This document shows positions 24,301 to 35,371 of a stretch of DNA of 64,000 bases, one piece after another. The position numbers and the translations under genes were made by a program. Source of the stretch: Labyrinthula sp. Ha. Its lineage: Eukaryota > Sar > Bigyra > Labyrinthulida > Labyrinthulaceae. Within the stretch, counting starts at the first letter, position 1. Each line of letters opens with the position of its first letter. Location: positions 1,073,667 to 1,137,666 of the forward strand of contig JAALGZ010000015.1 of assembly GCA_015227615.1 (NCBI GenBank), read 5' to 3'. The notes under the pieces were generated by a model. It was not told the DNA's origin. It did no database searches and saw nothing but the letters and a program-made list of their open reading frames with translations.

Positions 24301-25562
24301 AAAGTATTAATACAGGATATTATCAATATCGATGGAAAATTGAGGTTAATTATCTTAACCAACACAGATACTAGAATTTCTAATAAATAGGTAGCTGAGT
24401 TATAAATTCCATATATGCTTTATTTTTAGGGTATAAGTCTTTGGAGAAGGTAAAAATGCATTTCAAATATATATGTTCATAAGCAGGCTATCTATGCTAT
24501 ATACATTAAATTTGAACCAACATCGTATATGTCCATTAATGCAAAATCAGTAACGATTGGTTTTTCTATGAAGCTACATATTCCTCAGTAACTCTGCTAT
24601 GTACATAGAAACCAGTAAGGCCCTTTGAAATAAAAATAAGGAAGACTCCATCGCTACAGCTACATATCACACGACTACTGCCAAAATATTTTTGTACCAT
24701 ATGAATCTTCCTTGCTCTTATTGCAAATATTTTTTATACTGTCAACAACTACATGGTGATGTGATGAACAGAAGTAAACTCTCAACCCAAGAAGAATATT
24801 TAGAAGCAACCAAAATAAGTATCGATTTTTTGTCCTGGGACTTGATTGTTCAGCAGAGTGGTAGATGCAATGATGAATCGATCTAATTTGCAATTTGATT
24901 TGATGGAAGGAACTACGTTTATACACCGTATGTGAGCTTGCATTTTGCAGCGTAAAATATAACTATAATAAGGGTACAGATAGGTCGGGGACAAAAGTGT
25001 GTAAAAATCATTAAAATCATGGTTAAAGTTTTAATCCTGCTGACAGCAGGTGCATTTTTCATGTTTTTTAAGTTGGTTATTTTTTGTATAAGAGCAAAAG
25101 GGAGGACATAAATATCCTTTAATAACAACAGGAAAAACATTTCACCAGCAGATGAAACTATCAGCAAATAAGTTTCTAAATTACATCCTGGCTTAGCAAC
25201 ACACTAAAAAGCTCGGCGATGATAGAACCCGCAAAACCATCATTTTTATTAAAGAAATATAACTCAAGCAAATACAAACTCTCGGCTACTTAATTTATAG
25301 AAAAACACAAATGGTTTCAGAAATAAGTTATCATAGTTACATCATCTGCGAAAAGTGGTAAGATCTCATAAAAACTGGCATTAGAAGCAGACTTATTTAG
25401 GTTTATCTAGAGTATGGTACGTTTAGTCATCAGATTTGATACGAATTAACAATAATTTTCTATTTTTGTTTTCATTTTCATTTCCAATGGAAAAATAGAT
25501 TTTAATTTTTATCACTTGATTCTTGTTTTTTCTGATTACTAAGTGATCCCCAGTACGCCATA
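18334..25562. other. Gene desert, 5' part
   Basis: Over 7 kb without a frame that I accept as a gene. The longest frames (for example 24,130-24,390 and the overlapping minus frames at 24,675-25,167) have no recognisable motif and lie on opposite strands over one another. A stretch at 20,400-20,620 has higher GC and a decayed coding look; it shares GTTTCCCA(A)CTACAGGGA with 33,982-33,999, suggesting fragments of one old repeat. Confidence 0.55.
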
Positions 25563-25801
25563 GGGCCACATGGCGTTGTGTCAAATGGTCAGAATATTCC
25601 TATCTGCTCTTTGCATCCAATGAAGACACATATAAAAAGGTCATATTAGTCGGTGAATATGTCGCAAATTATCCAACAAAAAACCAGTAATACTCCAGGA
25701 GTTGGATACATTGGGACCATTTTGCCTATTCTTTGAACTATTTCGTACAGTACAAGAATGGAACAGGAATTTCTGATCGTAAGACACAACGTCGTGTGGC
25801 C
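25563..25801. mobile_element. 239-bp TIR element (MITE-like)
   Basis: The left end reads GGCCACATGGCGTTGTGTC (from 25,564). The reverse complement of the right end reads GGCCACACGACGTTGTGTC, so 17 of 19 positions match. Similarity continues inward more weakly (GGTCAGAATATTCCT against GATCAGAAATTCCT), giving about 45-bp inverted ends. A TA dinucleotide borders each side (25,561-25,562 and 25,802-25,803), as expected for a TA target duplication. No coding frame lies inside, so it would be non-autonomous. No second copy was seen in the window. Confidence 0.5.
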
Positions 25802-27412
25802 TACTTTATTATTTGTTATCAATAATCAATCAAAATACATGTCGAATTACCACAACAAATCAATAAGAAAAAAAATTAAATTTCTTTTTGATAAAGTATC
25901 AAAAAATAAATCCCACTCTTAGTGACACCAATATCCTTGAAGATGCACCAGGGGATGAAATGGTAATAAGCATCACCAGTCAGCTCAGTAGAACGAGGCA
26001 TTAAGTTAAGGAGACATACTAGACAATAAACGCTTATTTCCTACCACCGTGGTCATTACTCATTCCAAATTATCCATACCTTACTTGCGCTATTAATTCT
26101 ATTATTGGTGTATTCAAGTACAACGAGAAAAGTGCGGACTTTTTTACTCAGGAATCATATACTTCTCCTAAGCTGATTGGCAAAGGAAGCTCCCGGAAAA
26201 CATAATTTTCCATAATTGGAAAAACTCAGTGGTGTAGAGAATGACGGTTTGCAAGAATTGTATAAACGATAGAGATAACTCTGAACAAGTGAAACCAGTT
26301 ACAAGGTAACAAGGAATAGTAAAATTTAAAAATTTAAGGTTAAAGCATTTTCTTCAGCTTATTATATGTAATTACATAAGCTTCTGCTTTAACCAAACTT
26401 AATACTTGAACATAGGTACATGTACGCATTTAAGATTTGCCCCATAACTCAGCCCTCCCTTCCCACTGGACGCTCGATGAAAATGAGGATGGACTTACAC
26501 CTTTTTCCATATCTTGATCACAGATACGTTCAAGCTTGTTTAAGACTTATTTAGCAGAAGTTTACCTTAAGGAATAAAACCTTTTCGTACAACTGTTTTT
26601 TGAATAACGGGGTTGAGAAGATGTAGATTTGTATTGAAGTAAAATAAAATGACTAAACTTAAGTGTTTTTGTTGCAACATAGAACGCTTAAATGCTATAT
26701 AAAAACTTTGACTTGAGGCCGAACCATATCACATTCATCTTAAATAAGGTTTTTTGGTTCCAGTTTCTTGCTAAACATTAAAAGGGAACCCTCTGATTAG
26801 AAATAGAACGATTGGAATTTAGAAAAAGTCTTGTTTTCTTGGATCCTCTTCATATATGAGAATCCTTTTAGAAACACCATTATCTTTTTAGCTGATATGC
26901 TTTGAAAATTAATTTCACTCAGTTAATAAAACCTTGCCATACATTTTTAGGCGTGGTTTCCATCAGAATTTCAACTGTTCAACTCTCTTCATGGACAATA
27001 GGCTTCTTGTATCCGAATTGAGGCTTCAAGTATCACCTTCTGTAGCTAGTGTGTGTTTAATTAAAAAAAGCTCACACATCTTCTTTTAAGGTTATATAAT
27101 GATTGAAGGCTGACTAGAAGCTCCAATTTAACTTTGTTTGGTTCATTCTCCTTTGTTCCGGTGTCTTGACTTGATGCTTCGGCTTGTTTCTTGTTTTGTG
27201 TTTTAAATTTTGCTATTTTTCATATAGTAATTATGCATTATAAAAAAATGAACCAATGAAAACTCTGAGTATATGATTTTGGAGTCAAAATATCTTATTG
27301 GAAACGAGAATATTCTTGGAAAAGCAAGAATTTGTATGCATTGAGAATTCTCCCAAAAGTTAAACAATCTGCAACATTCAAGAGAAACCAAGAAGAATCT
27401 TATTCTGCAGAA
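25802..27412. other. Gene desert, 3' part, to the ABC gene promoter
   Basis: No gene seen. The last 200 bases before the ABC gene are very AT-rich and presumably hold its promoter. An open frame runs in from 27,332 but begins with TTG, not ATG. Confidence 0.5.
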
Positions 27413-28207
27413 ATGACCAAAGATATTATAGAAGTTAAGAACTTGTCATTTTCCTACAAAACTCTAGGAAAAACCCCAAATTCCGAGCAAGTACTTCATA
27501 ATATAAGCTTTACACTTCCTAAAAACTCCCGTTGCCTCTTAATAGGCGAGAACGGAGCTGGAAAGACATCTCTCCTTCGAATTCTAGCTGGAAAACATAA
27601 ACTAGATGCAAAGTCTGAAGTCAATGTTTTAGGAAGACCTGCATTTTTTCACACATGTGGTCAAACAGGCGTTAATTATCTTGGTCAGAACTGGGTAAGG
27701 TCGATTGCCTTTGCTGGACATGGAGTTCCTTACCAAGCAGACATTTGTGTGAAAGATTTAAGTAAGAGCGTTCAGCATGATGAAAAGTATCAAGAAAGAA
27801 GAAAAAAATTATACGAAGTTTTAGAAATTAATCCAGAATGGAGAATGCATAAAGTTAGTGATGGACAAAGAAGAAGAGTACAGATTATGCTTGCGTTGCT
27901 TAAGCCCTGTGAAGCACTTTTCTTGGATGAAATTACAGTTGATTTAGATGTTCTTGCCCGTAAAAGATTCATGAATTTCTTGAAAGATGATGTAAAAAGT
28001 AATTCAGGAACAGTGATATATGCTACTCATATCTTTGACGGCCTTGATGATTTTCCAACGCACTTGCTCTTACTTCACAAAGGAAAAGTTGTACAATGTA
28101 TTGAGTACGAAAAAGTTAAAAAAGATAATGTTTCTTTGTATAAATTTGTTGTTGAATTTCTAGAACAAATGGCAAATTCGCAACCACCTTATCAAGTGTC
28201 TTTTTAG
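27413..28207 (+). CDS. CAF16: Caf16/ABCI-type soluble ABC ATPase, 264 aa
   Basis: A single ABC domain without membrane segments. Walker A is GENGAGKTS, the signature is the variant VSDGQRRRVQ instead of LSGGQ, and Walker B is ALFLDEITVDLDVLAR. The variant signature and the DEITVDLDVL sequence after Walker B are hallmarks of yeast Caf16p (CCR4-NOT associated factor) and plant ABCI19-21. The length (264 aa) fits that family. The chosen start is the ATG just before TKDIIEVKNLSFSY, which opens the domain; the frame extends 27 codons upstream but without an ATG. The next gene on the same strand starts 76 bp after its stop. Family identity is firm; a CCR4-NOT link here is transferred knowledge. Confidence 0.92.
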   Translation: MTKDIIEVKNLSFSYKTLGKTPNSEQVLHNISFTLPKNSRCLLIGENGAGKTSLLRILAGKHKLDAKSEVNVLGRPAFFHTCGQTGVNYLGQNWVRSIAFAGHGVPYQADICVKDLSKSVQHDEKYQERRKKLYEVLEINPEWRMHKVSDGQRRRVQIMLALLKPCEALFLDEITVDLDVLARKRFMNFLKDDVKSNSGTVIYATHIFDGLDDFPTHLLLLHKGKVVQCIEYEKVKKDNVSLYKFVVEFLEQMANSQPPYQVSF

Positions 28208-28283
28208 CCGTTAGGTTTGAGATAGTTGTCCGTTTAGATTAAGAGTTAATAAACTAAACCGTTAGATATTGAAAGAATTTTTA
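28208..28283 (+). promoter_or_regulatory. Short intergenic with repeated CCGTT(A/T) motifs
   Basis: The 76-bp gap between two same-strand genes holds three copies of the hexamer CCGTT(A/T): CCGTTA at 28,208 and 28,259, and CCGTTT at 28,231. CCGTTA is the reverse complement of TAACGG, the core of Myb-type binding sites. Similar motifs occur upstream of other genes here. A regulatory role is inference. Confidence 0.3.
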
Positions 28284-30827
28284 ATGGAGAAAAATTTGGA
28301 AGAAGAAGTTATTGTATTTGTTAGACCAGAAGCTTTGGTGCAGGACTGGAATGTTAATTTGGGGCAAACGAGTAATGTGGGAGTGGAAGCCGAAGGTGAT
28401 AAGGAAGATACTCAGCAGGAACAAGACGCAGAGGAGAGGAAAGAAGTGATAGAGGAGAAAAGAAAAATTACAAAGGCTGAAGCGTTGATGAAACATTTGG
28501 AAAGTCTGGGTTTCTCAATTATAAAAAGTGAAGGTATCGTACTGTCTGAACAGATTCTGGCTGGGTGCTGTGCCTTTACAGAAGATGCTAAATGGAAGAA
28601 CTTTTTCTCAAATTTTCGGAACAAGGTGGCAAAATGCCTCACTTTAAGAAAAGAAAATTGCTTGGAAGATATAAAAAAGTGTATGTCTTCCAAAGAACAT
28701 GTGCATGAGCTCTACAAAGCGAACCATAATGACAATTCATTGGGTTTGGCAGAATTCTCTCAAGTAGAGGAAAGCAAAGATAATGATGAACTAAAAAATA
28801 ACAGCGAAGAAGGCGAGGCAGAACTAAAGGAAGCAACTACCTCAGAGAATACCGAGAACAAAAACGAGAAAAACTCTAAAATGGATGAGCTATTTCAGAA
28901 TCATAGCTTAATGGAACTATATAGGGTTCATGAGCTTCCTGTTATCCTTCTTCCTTTGGATGAGGAAGAAAACAATATTTTCCGAGTTCTGAAGGATCTT
29001 AGTCAAAACATAATTGTTAAAGAAGAGTCATCCGTAGTATGTGGTGACAAGGAACATGTTTTAGATATAGCAACTTGGCTTCAAGGATCCATATTAAGGG
29101 AAGTGAGAACATCTGAAGCTAATTTTGTCTTCTTAATAAGAGCGCAAAACCTGTATAAAAAACTTAATCTTCTTTCATTTGGAAACCAGTCAAAATTATC
29201 ACATTACTCAAAAAACCTAGCTCAGTTTAAGTTTGATTATGACATGCACTTTGGACCGGTTGAGGATGACGTAGAAAGTGCAGTGTCACCAGTGAACTTG
29301 GTTACTCCATTTACTAATGAGAACGTTGAGTTGCTAAAAATTTTAAGCAAAGTTGGCTACGAAAAACCTGGGCAAGTAAACTGTATAAAGCGTATTTCAG
29401 AGGCGTTTAAAGCGATAAACAAGAACTTAGAGAAAAAGCAATCAGTTTCAAAGCCTGATTTGATAACCTCTCAGGAAAGATTTGCTATTTTTCAGTATGG
29501 AAAAGCGCAGCAAAGTATTTTAAAGGTTGCTGCATTGAAATTTGGTCTTGATTATTTGTATCTTGATGAAATCAGCACAAGCTCATCAGTTGCACCACTT
29601 TCAATTTGTAATGTAGTTAACGATTACAGTAGAGGAATTCTATTACACATAGATGGAGATAAACTTGTCGATGTTCTTGGTCAGGTAACTCATCTTGGAA
29701 TTAGCATGGAAAAAGTTTCTAAGTTTGTTTCCCCGGCCTATAATGGGGGATGTATGATTCATGAATTCTTTCTGGAACAAGGAAAGTTTTTTAAGCAAGG
29801 TGAACTTAGTCTTGAAACATGTTCAGCACTTCTACAAAGTCAGTTAATTATAGGAAATTTACACTCCCATAATAATATCAGCAAGTTGCGCACGGATTCT
29901 GCCCTAAGCTTGAATTTTGGTGACCAGTCCAAGTTTTTCCACTGGATTAAGAAGATAAAGAAGACATTTAATGAGTCCCCATTCTCGATAATGAACTGTC
30001 CTTCGTTTACATCGGATGATAAAGTCCAATTAGTAAAAAACGAACTTGGCCCAAGAGTTTGTGTCAACATTCTGTCAACCTCACGGCCCTTGAAACTCGA
30101 AATTATCCTGTGTGGCTCAAAGCGGATTGAGGATGAAGTGACCAATAAGCTACTTTCTGAAGGAGTTTTCGTTCTCAAGGTGAAAAAGTGTACAACAGAA
30201 ACTATAAACAGATTGAAACAGCTTACGTATAATTCTCTTACAGAAACCATTGTTGCAGTTGAACCAAGTTTCAACGTTGCAAGATGGACTCACCAATCCT
30301 TGCCGGAAGAGTTTGCTGTGGCTCAGGTAATAAAAAGATATTTTCCAACTTCCGCTGAGGCTATAAACGAGACTTTACTTACATCTCTTGCAGATGGGTG
30401 GATCATATCTTCCTGGCAAGCCCTTAACATGCCAAGAAACAAGAGTATTACCATTATCCCGAAAGTGCGAGAGTTGGAAAACATGGCTCTTCTTGCAGAA
30501 GAATTCGATGCAGTAATAGATTGTGAGAAACTATTGCCAGAAAATGATATTCGCAGCGAGGTACAACTCTTAAATTATGTACACAAGAAGCGAAGTCTTC
30601 TTCAAACTGCTGGCGTCAAAGGAAATATTTTGCTTTGCAACCTTCCAAGAATGGATTACTTGAGAGAAGAGGCCGAAGAGAACTTTCTCCACCTAATAAT
30701 GAAACTGCAAAGAAGATTTAAGTGTCCTTGTAATGTTATAACCCCCCAAATCAAACCTAACACAGTCGCAACTCACAACTTAGTTAATAATTATTTGTAT
30801 TCAACCCAGCTAGTATTTTCAAGCTAA
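28284..30827 (+). CDS. Unrecognised 847-aa protein
   Basis: One long open frame; the first ATG gives MEKNLEEEV. Residues about 5-65 contain VIVFVRPEALVQDW, then an acidic Glu/Asp-Lys linker, then KHLESLGFSIIKSEGIVLS. This spacing is faintly like a nucleoside diphosphate kinase fold (strand, helix, strand), but no NDPK catalytic His motif is seen, so I do not assign it. A second acidic low-complexity stretch follows around residues 155-205. The remainder is mixed alpha/beta without a motif I know. It follows the ABC gene by 76 bp on the same strand and is convergent with the next gene (25 bp between stops). TAA stop. Lineage-specific orphan as far as I can see. Confidence 0.85.
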   Translation: MEKNLEEEVIVFVRPEALVQDWNVNLGQTSNVGVEAEGDKEDTQQEQDAEERKEVIEEKRKITKAEALMKHLESLGFSIIKSEGIVLSEQILAGCCAFTEDAKWKNFFSNFRNKVAKCLTLRKENCLEDIKKCMSSKEHVHELYKANHNDNSLGLAEFSQVEESKDNDELKNNSEEGEAELKEATTSENTENKNEKNSKMDELFQNHSLMELYRVHELPVILLPLDEEENNIFRVLKDLSQNIIVKEESSVVCGDKEHVLDIATWLQGSILREVRTSEANFVFLIRAQNLYKKLNLLSFGNQSKLSHYSKNLAQFKFDYDMHFGPVEDDVESAVSPVNLVTPFTNENVELLKILSKVGYEKPGQVNCIKRISEAFKAINKNLEKKQSVSKPDLITSQERFAIFQYGKAQQSILKVAALKFGLDYLYLDEISTSSSVAPLSICNVVNDYSRGILLHIDGDKLVDVLGQVTHLGISMEKVSKFVSPAYNGGCMIHEFFLEQGKFFKQGELSLETCSALLQSQLIIGNLHSHNNISKLRTDSALSLNFGDQSKFFHWIKKIKKTFNESPFSIMNCPSFTSDDKVQLVKNELGPRVCVNILSTSRPLKLEIILCGSKRIEDEVTNKLLSEGVFVLKVKKCTTETINRLKQLTYNSLTETIVAVEPSFNVARWTHQSLPEEFAVAQVIKRYFPTSAEAINETLLTSLADGWIISSWQALNMPRNKSITIIPKVRELENMALLAEEFDAVIDCEKLLPENDIRSEVQLLNYVHKKRSLLQTAGVKGNILLCNLPRMDYLREEAEENFLHLIMKLQRRFKCPCNVITPQIKPNTVATHNLVNNYLYSTQLVFSS

Positions 30828-30852
30828 ACTTCAACCCTAGGAAAAACTTCCA

Positions 30853-31635
30853 CTATGAAATACAACAACAGCAGCAACTATTCTTTTTTTTCTTTCTTTT
30901 ATCATTAACACCTGAAACTCGTAAAACTCTTGGTTCTTCTCTTGGATAGTTCTCAGTCGCTAAAGGTGAATCTGGTGCTATTTCTCTGTTCCAACCTGTA
31001 TATGTTTTTTTCTTTTGAGGCTTGGGTTCAAAGTCAACATCGTCATATAATGAGTTATCTCTCATTTTTCTTTCCAAGTTAGATAACTTTCCAACTTTAA
31101 TAAAAGGGTTAAAATTAGACAAAAAAGTTTGTTTTTTTGGTGACTTCTTTCCCTCTTGTATAGAATTTCTAACCGTTATAGAACTAGGTTCTGTATTCGC
31201 GTGATCATGAAGAGAAAACATTGATGCGGATACCTTCCTTCCTTGAGTCGTTGGTAAAGTATACCCACTTCCATTAAGTGGAGAATTACTTCCTTCTCCA
31301 GCACTTCCGCCGTAGTCAAAGTCAGGTTTCATAGACAAAGGTGTTTCTATTTGAAAAGACGATGTTGAAGCCATATTACTCGATTTATCGTCTTCAAAGT
31401 TCAGTCGTCTCAAAAGTCCTTGAAATCTACGGGATTTGTTTACCTCTGTTTGAAAATTTTTTGATTCCTGTTTCTTCTGTGCCGGTATTATTCTGTTGTT
31501 GCTTGGCCTCATGTCTACGGAACATGAAAATTGGGATTTAACGGATAAAATATGTACCAGCTCTCCGTCCAATTTTGACAGAATTACTCCATGGCAACAA
31601 TGAACCGGGCGAGAAATGAATACAATCAGCTCCAT
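30853..31635 (-). CDS. 260-aa protein with polybasic, Cys-cluster and CaaX-like C-terminus
   Basis: A Ser/Asn/Lys-rich, mostly disordered-looking protein with no known domain. Its last residues are KRKKKKNSCCCCCIS followed by TAG. That is a polybasic run, five cysteines and a terminal C-C-I-S that fits a CaaX prenylation box with Ser as X (farnesyl type). The extra Cys could be palmitoylated, as in Ras-like tails. This predicts attachment to a membrane. The N-terminal 41 residues (Cys- and Val-rich) may belong to the protein, or translation may start at MRPSNNR. It ends 25 bp from the 3' end of the 847-aa gene on the other strand. The role is unknown: adaptor or membrane-tethered regulator are guesses. 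Confidence 0.8.
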   Translation of the reverse strand: MELIVFISRPVHCCHGVILSKLDGELVHILSVKSQFSCSVDMRPSNNRIIPAQKKQESKNFQTEVNKSRRFQGLLRRLNFEDDKSSNMASTSSFQIETPLSMKPDFDYGGSAGEGSNSPLNGSGYTLPTTQGRKVSASMFSLHDHANTEPSSITVRNSIQEGKKSPKKQTFLSNFNPFIKVGKLSNLERKMRDNSLYDDVDFEPKPQKKKTYTGWNREIAPDSPLATENYPREEPRVLRVSGVNDKRKKKKNSCCCCCIS

Positions 31636-34600
31636 TGATAAGCTACCAGCATGAATTTAAGCTTTAGTTTATGTAATTAAGAAATCGTAATCTTATAATA
31701 GTGTGTTGATAAAGTGATTTAGATCGGAATTTGGCTATCCTAAATTTTGGGCATTTAGAGAAATAAGTTGGAAGACTTTCTTCAGCTTACATGGGAGTTA
31801 CTACAAAGAATTGGTTTTTAACATGAAAACAATAAGAAAGAAGTAAATTCTTCTTAAACATATTGTCAAGCCCAGCTTTCTGCCCATTTAGCGCTAATAA
31901 AGTTATAGAATCTTTCTTCAAGAATCAATTTGCGGAGTTTAAAGAAGAATAGAATTGAGAACCAACTAGTATGGCTTCAAGTTAGAGTCTTCAACTGAAC
32001 TCACTTCCGCAACTTCACAGACAACAGCCCGAGCATAAATGGCTAACACGCTACAATTTCATATTTGCCAATTAGTTTATTGATGCCAATATTTCTTCTG
32101 GCTTAAGACATGTAGTAAAGAGAGTTTGCAACCATCAATTCACTATAGTTTATCTAGGAGAGTAGTAGTGAAGTACTTAATACAATTTTTTCGTGATTTT
32201 TGACTTTTCTCTTCAAGATTCTATCAAATTTGAAGAAATAACTTTTTAGAACATCATAAGAACCTCAATATCTCACGTCGTTAACGAACTCATCTGATAA
32301 TGAGTTCAGTATCAGGTGAACATAGAGCTAGTCCCTTAGGTTTCTCCCACACAAGCTCTCCACATGTGACAAATTTTAAGGCGGAGGACATCACGCCTCT
32401 GAAGTGTTTTTCAGAAGAAGACTTGCTCATAGTAACTTTCAGACATGGATTATGGAATTTAGAACTGACTTGAAGAGCAATAGGAAAAACTAATACTACT
32501 GAACTTATTTGTTTCGTCAAACGGTTGTAAAGCCCAACATTTGTTTTCTTTAGAGGGACTAAGTTGATGTTCCCTCAATACGAAAATGACTGCAGGTTTC
32601 AACCTTCGAAGCGAACAGAATAACTGCAATCGGAGTTTTTTGTCGCCATTAAGGTATTGACACCAATAGAAATTTCATTATGGTACTGAAATTAGAAATT
32701 CTACTCCACGTCCTATTGATTTAAAAAAAGAAACTTAAAAGCACTAACTTAACTCAGCAAAATCTTAGATGCAGAACTTAACCGAGAACGAAAAGTACTA
32801 ATACAAGCTAACAAAATGAAGCCATCTACTGCCAAAAAAAGTTGAACACAAACAGGTTGCGTGTGTGAAGTCTATGTTTTGCAACTATTCCAGCAGCTTG
32901 GTGATCTTGATATATATTGCCTTCGTTCTTAGGATTTTCTAGGAAATTTAGCTAGTTTGAGTAGTCTTCCAGCGACTTAGGGTGCGTATTAAGATCCTTA
33001 TTGGGGTGCTTTGTAGCTGTTCCTTCTTTGCGCATGACAAATGTTTTACTGTGAGCCTAGAACCATGTCCCCAACTAAGTTTAAACTCTCTTCACACCAC
33101 CTGACGTAGTTAGATTCTGTTCCTAGTAGTGCTCTACTAAATCGGGAGCTTATTTCCAGGACATTCACTTAAGCCTAGACCTTCATTGCTGATATCACAG
33201 TGCATATTCTTGTTTCTAAATAGTTTGCAGACCGAGTAACCTTTTCAACAAGCTGTACCTTAAAAAAATAAAAAAAAAATTCATGACCTGACGGCCAAAA
33301 GTTGTAGGACAGGTATTCAGATAACTATTGAAAGCGGGGTCTTGGTTTACAATATTTTATGCAGTTCGAGAAACTATTTGAGGCATATTTCCCAAGGTCC
33401 GAAAGAATATTAAGGTCTGGTTAACAGAATTACTAAAATTGTTACTCGAACAACCAGTGCCATAAAGAACGTTAGCTTTACTACCTGAGCTAATCTTCTA
33501 CTTATGAACCTTAACTGCAGAGCTCTCAAAAGTAGCTATCAATTACTCCAAAGCTGCTGATGAATTTTTACAAATGAATATAGAAAGCATATTCCACAAT
33601 GTTTCATTGAGATTTGCTAAAAGGATCTCTTCAATTTCAACAATACATAATAGTTATTGTGAGAATATATTTTCGCTAAACTCGGTGGCTGAACACTTGT
33701 TGTAAAGAATGTAGCGTTTTAATGATATTTTTTGAAATACCTTTGTCGCGTAGGATTTGGTGAGACATCTTAAGGAACTAGAAATTCTAAGGCCAAATCG
33801 TTTAGGTAAGGAACTGGTGTTTAAAATCAAGCCATGCCCCTTGTTTCCAGTCTAATTTTATGTCAACCAGCAAACAATATTAAATCAAGCATTAGAATAT
33901 AAAAATAAATAAAATGGTGACGCTCTATATTCAATGCCTTGTTGAATGGGGAAATGCCTTTGCTAGATTCTACCTGCCCATGTTTCCCAACTACAGGGAT
34001 CAATTTAGGAAAGCTTTTCTCGCAAAAGCTAGTATCACTACTGGATGTCTTCACGGTGCCTTTGTATAGCTGCCTTCATTGCTATGTGTAGATTTACAAG
34101 TTAAGTGGGTATATAGTTAGACCATAGTTAGAGTACTACATAACCCTCCAGGGAAATATTCCTACATGTAGGCATTTTGAGCAACTACTTAAGTTCTAAG
34201 CAACTGTAACAACCATAATAAGAAAACAGGATAGTGAAATAAGCAACACGTCGGATGATTAGGTATAAAACTAAAAGGGTGTATAACCGCAGTTGAGAAA
34301 ATTCCCCTGGTGATACCTGATAACATACATCAATCCAAAATTATTGTAGTGCATATTTAAGACAAAATCAACTAAAACAAAGTACTTGGAACGATAAGTT
34401 CCTCAATGAAAGAGAAAGAAACGATAAAATCCGTTAGGTTTCGACTTATTAAGTACACGGGGATCCTACTAGCTCTATAAAAATATATTAAAAACCAAGG
34501 GTTCTTGGATTTTCAATCAGAAAGGTAATAAAGGAAGGAACCAAACCTTCAATACACTCGATTCGTTGTAACTACAGGCATTCCTAAGCAGTTAGGCATT

Positions 34601-35371
34601 GCTAGCTCTACATCAGCTGGTAAACCTTCAAAGAAAAAAAATGCCTAGAGACTAATAATAATCTGAAAAATACTCCTATTTTGTCAGGAGAGTGTAACTC
34701 ATCTCAGTATATGTAGTAGGGCATCAACTATAACTCTGCCAACTATTTTTCTAGGTTTGACCAAATTTTTTCTTTCGAACGATACACTATTAATCCGAGC
34801 TGATGAATTAAAAAATATAGGTGCAACTGAATAATATTATCTAGCAAAAAAATATTTTTTTCGATCTCTTCGATTTTGGGTTTCTTTCAGCCCTTCAATT
34901 TCTATGAATATTTTTCTTCAAGAGTGGACCAAGTAGAAGTTGAGCGAAATCATATTTGTGGAAACAGGTTTTACGATGAATCTTTAGCTCTTTCTCTTAG
35001 AAGAATTAAATTGCAGGATGTTCACTAATATTACAAGAAAATCGAAACCCATGACCATTTGGTGAAAGAACTACAGATCAAACCAATGTAGCAGCAGCAG
35101 GATGTTGTAACTGTGTGGTTAGCAACACCCGATGGACAAAATATCTTAGTTCTAACAAAACAAATAGATTTATTTAAGCTTTTTTTAGTTTAGTTTGGTT
35201 TCTTATGTTTTGTATCCAAATGTCCGCTTTAGTCCTAAAAAAAATCACAAAACTCGATTTACAAAATGCAAAAAAAGTGATGGGCCACATGGCCAAAAGA
35301 TTTTGGGCAATCAAAAAAGTAAAAGAAGAATAAAATTGATATTCTTTAAGTAAGAAATAAGCTAAAAGATA
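31636..35371. other. Gene-poor stretch with eroded repeats
   Basis: No intact gene was seen. Several GC-richer pieces (32,290-32,520; 33,000-33,200; 33,860-34,060) look like decayed coding DNA in broken frames; one shares a 17-18 base piece with 20,565-20,581. The last about 200 bases before the proteasome gene form its likely promoter, with GGGCCACATGGCC at 35,282. Confidence 0.5.

Noticed and set aside
27332-27412. Upstream extension of the ABC gene
   Set aside because: It begins with TTG, has no conserved sequence, and an ATG directly precedes the domain.
35282-35294. GGGCCACATGGCC as a second copy of the 25.6-kb element end
   Set aside because: Only about 12 bases match and no inverted partner lies nearby.
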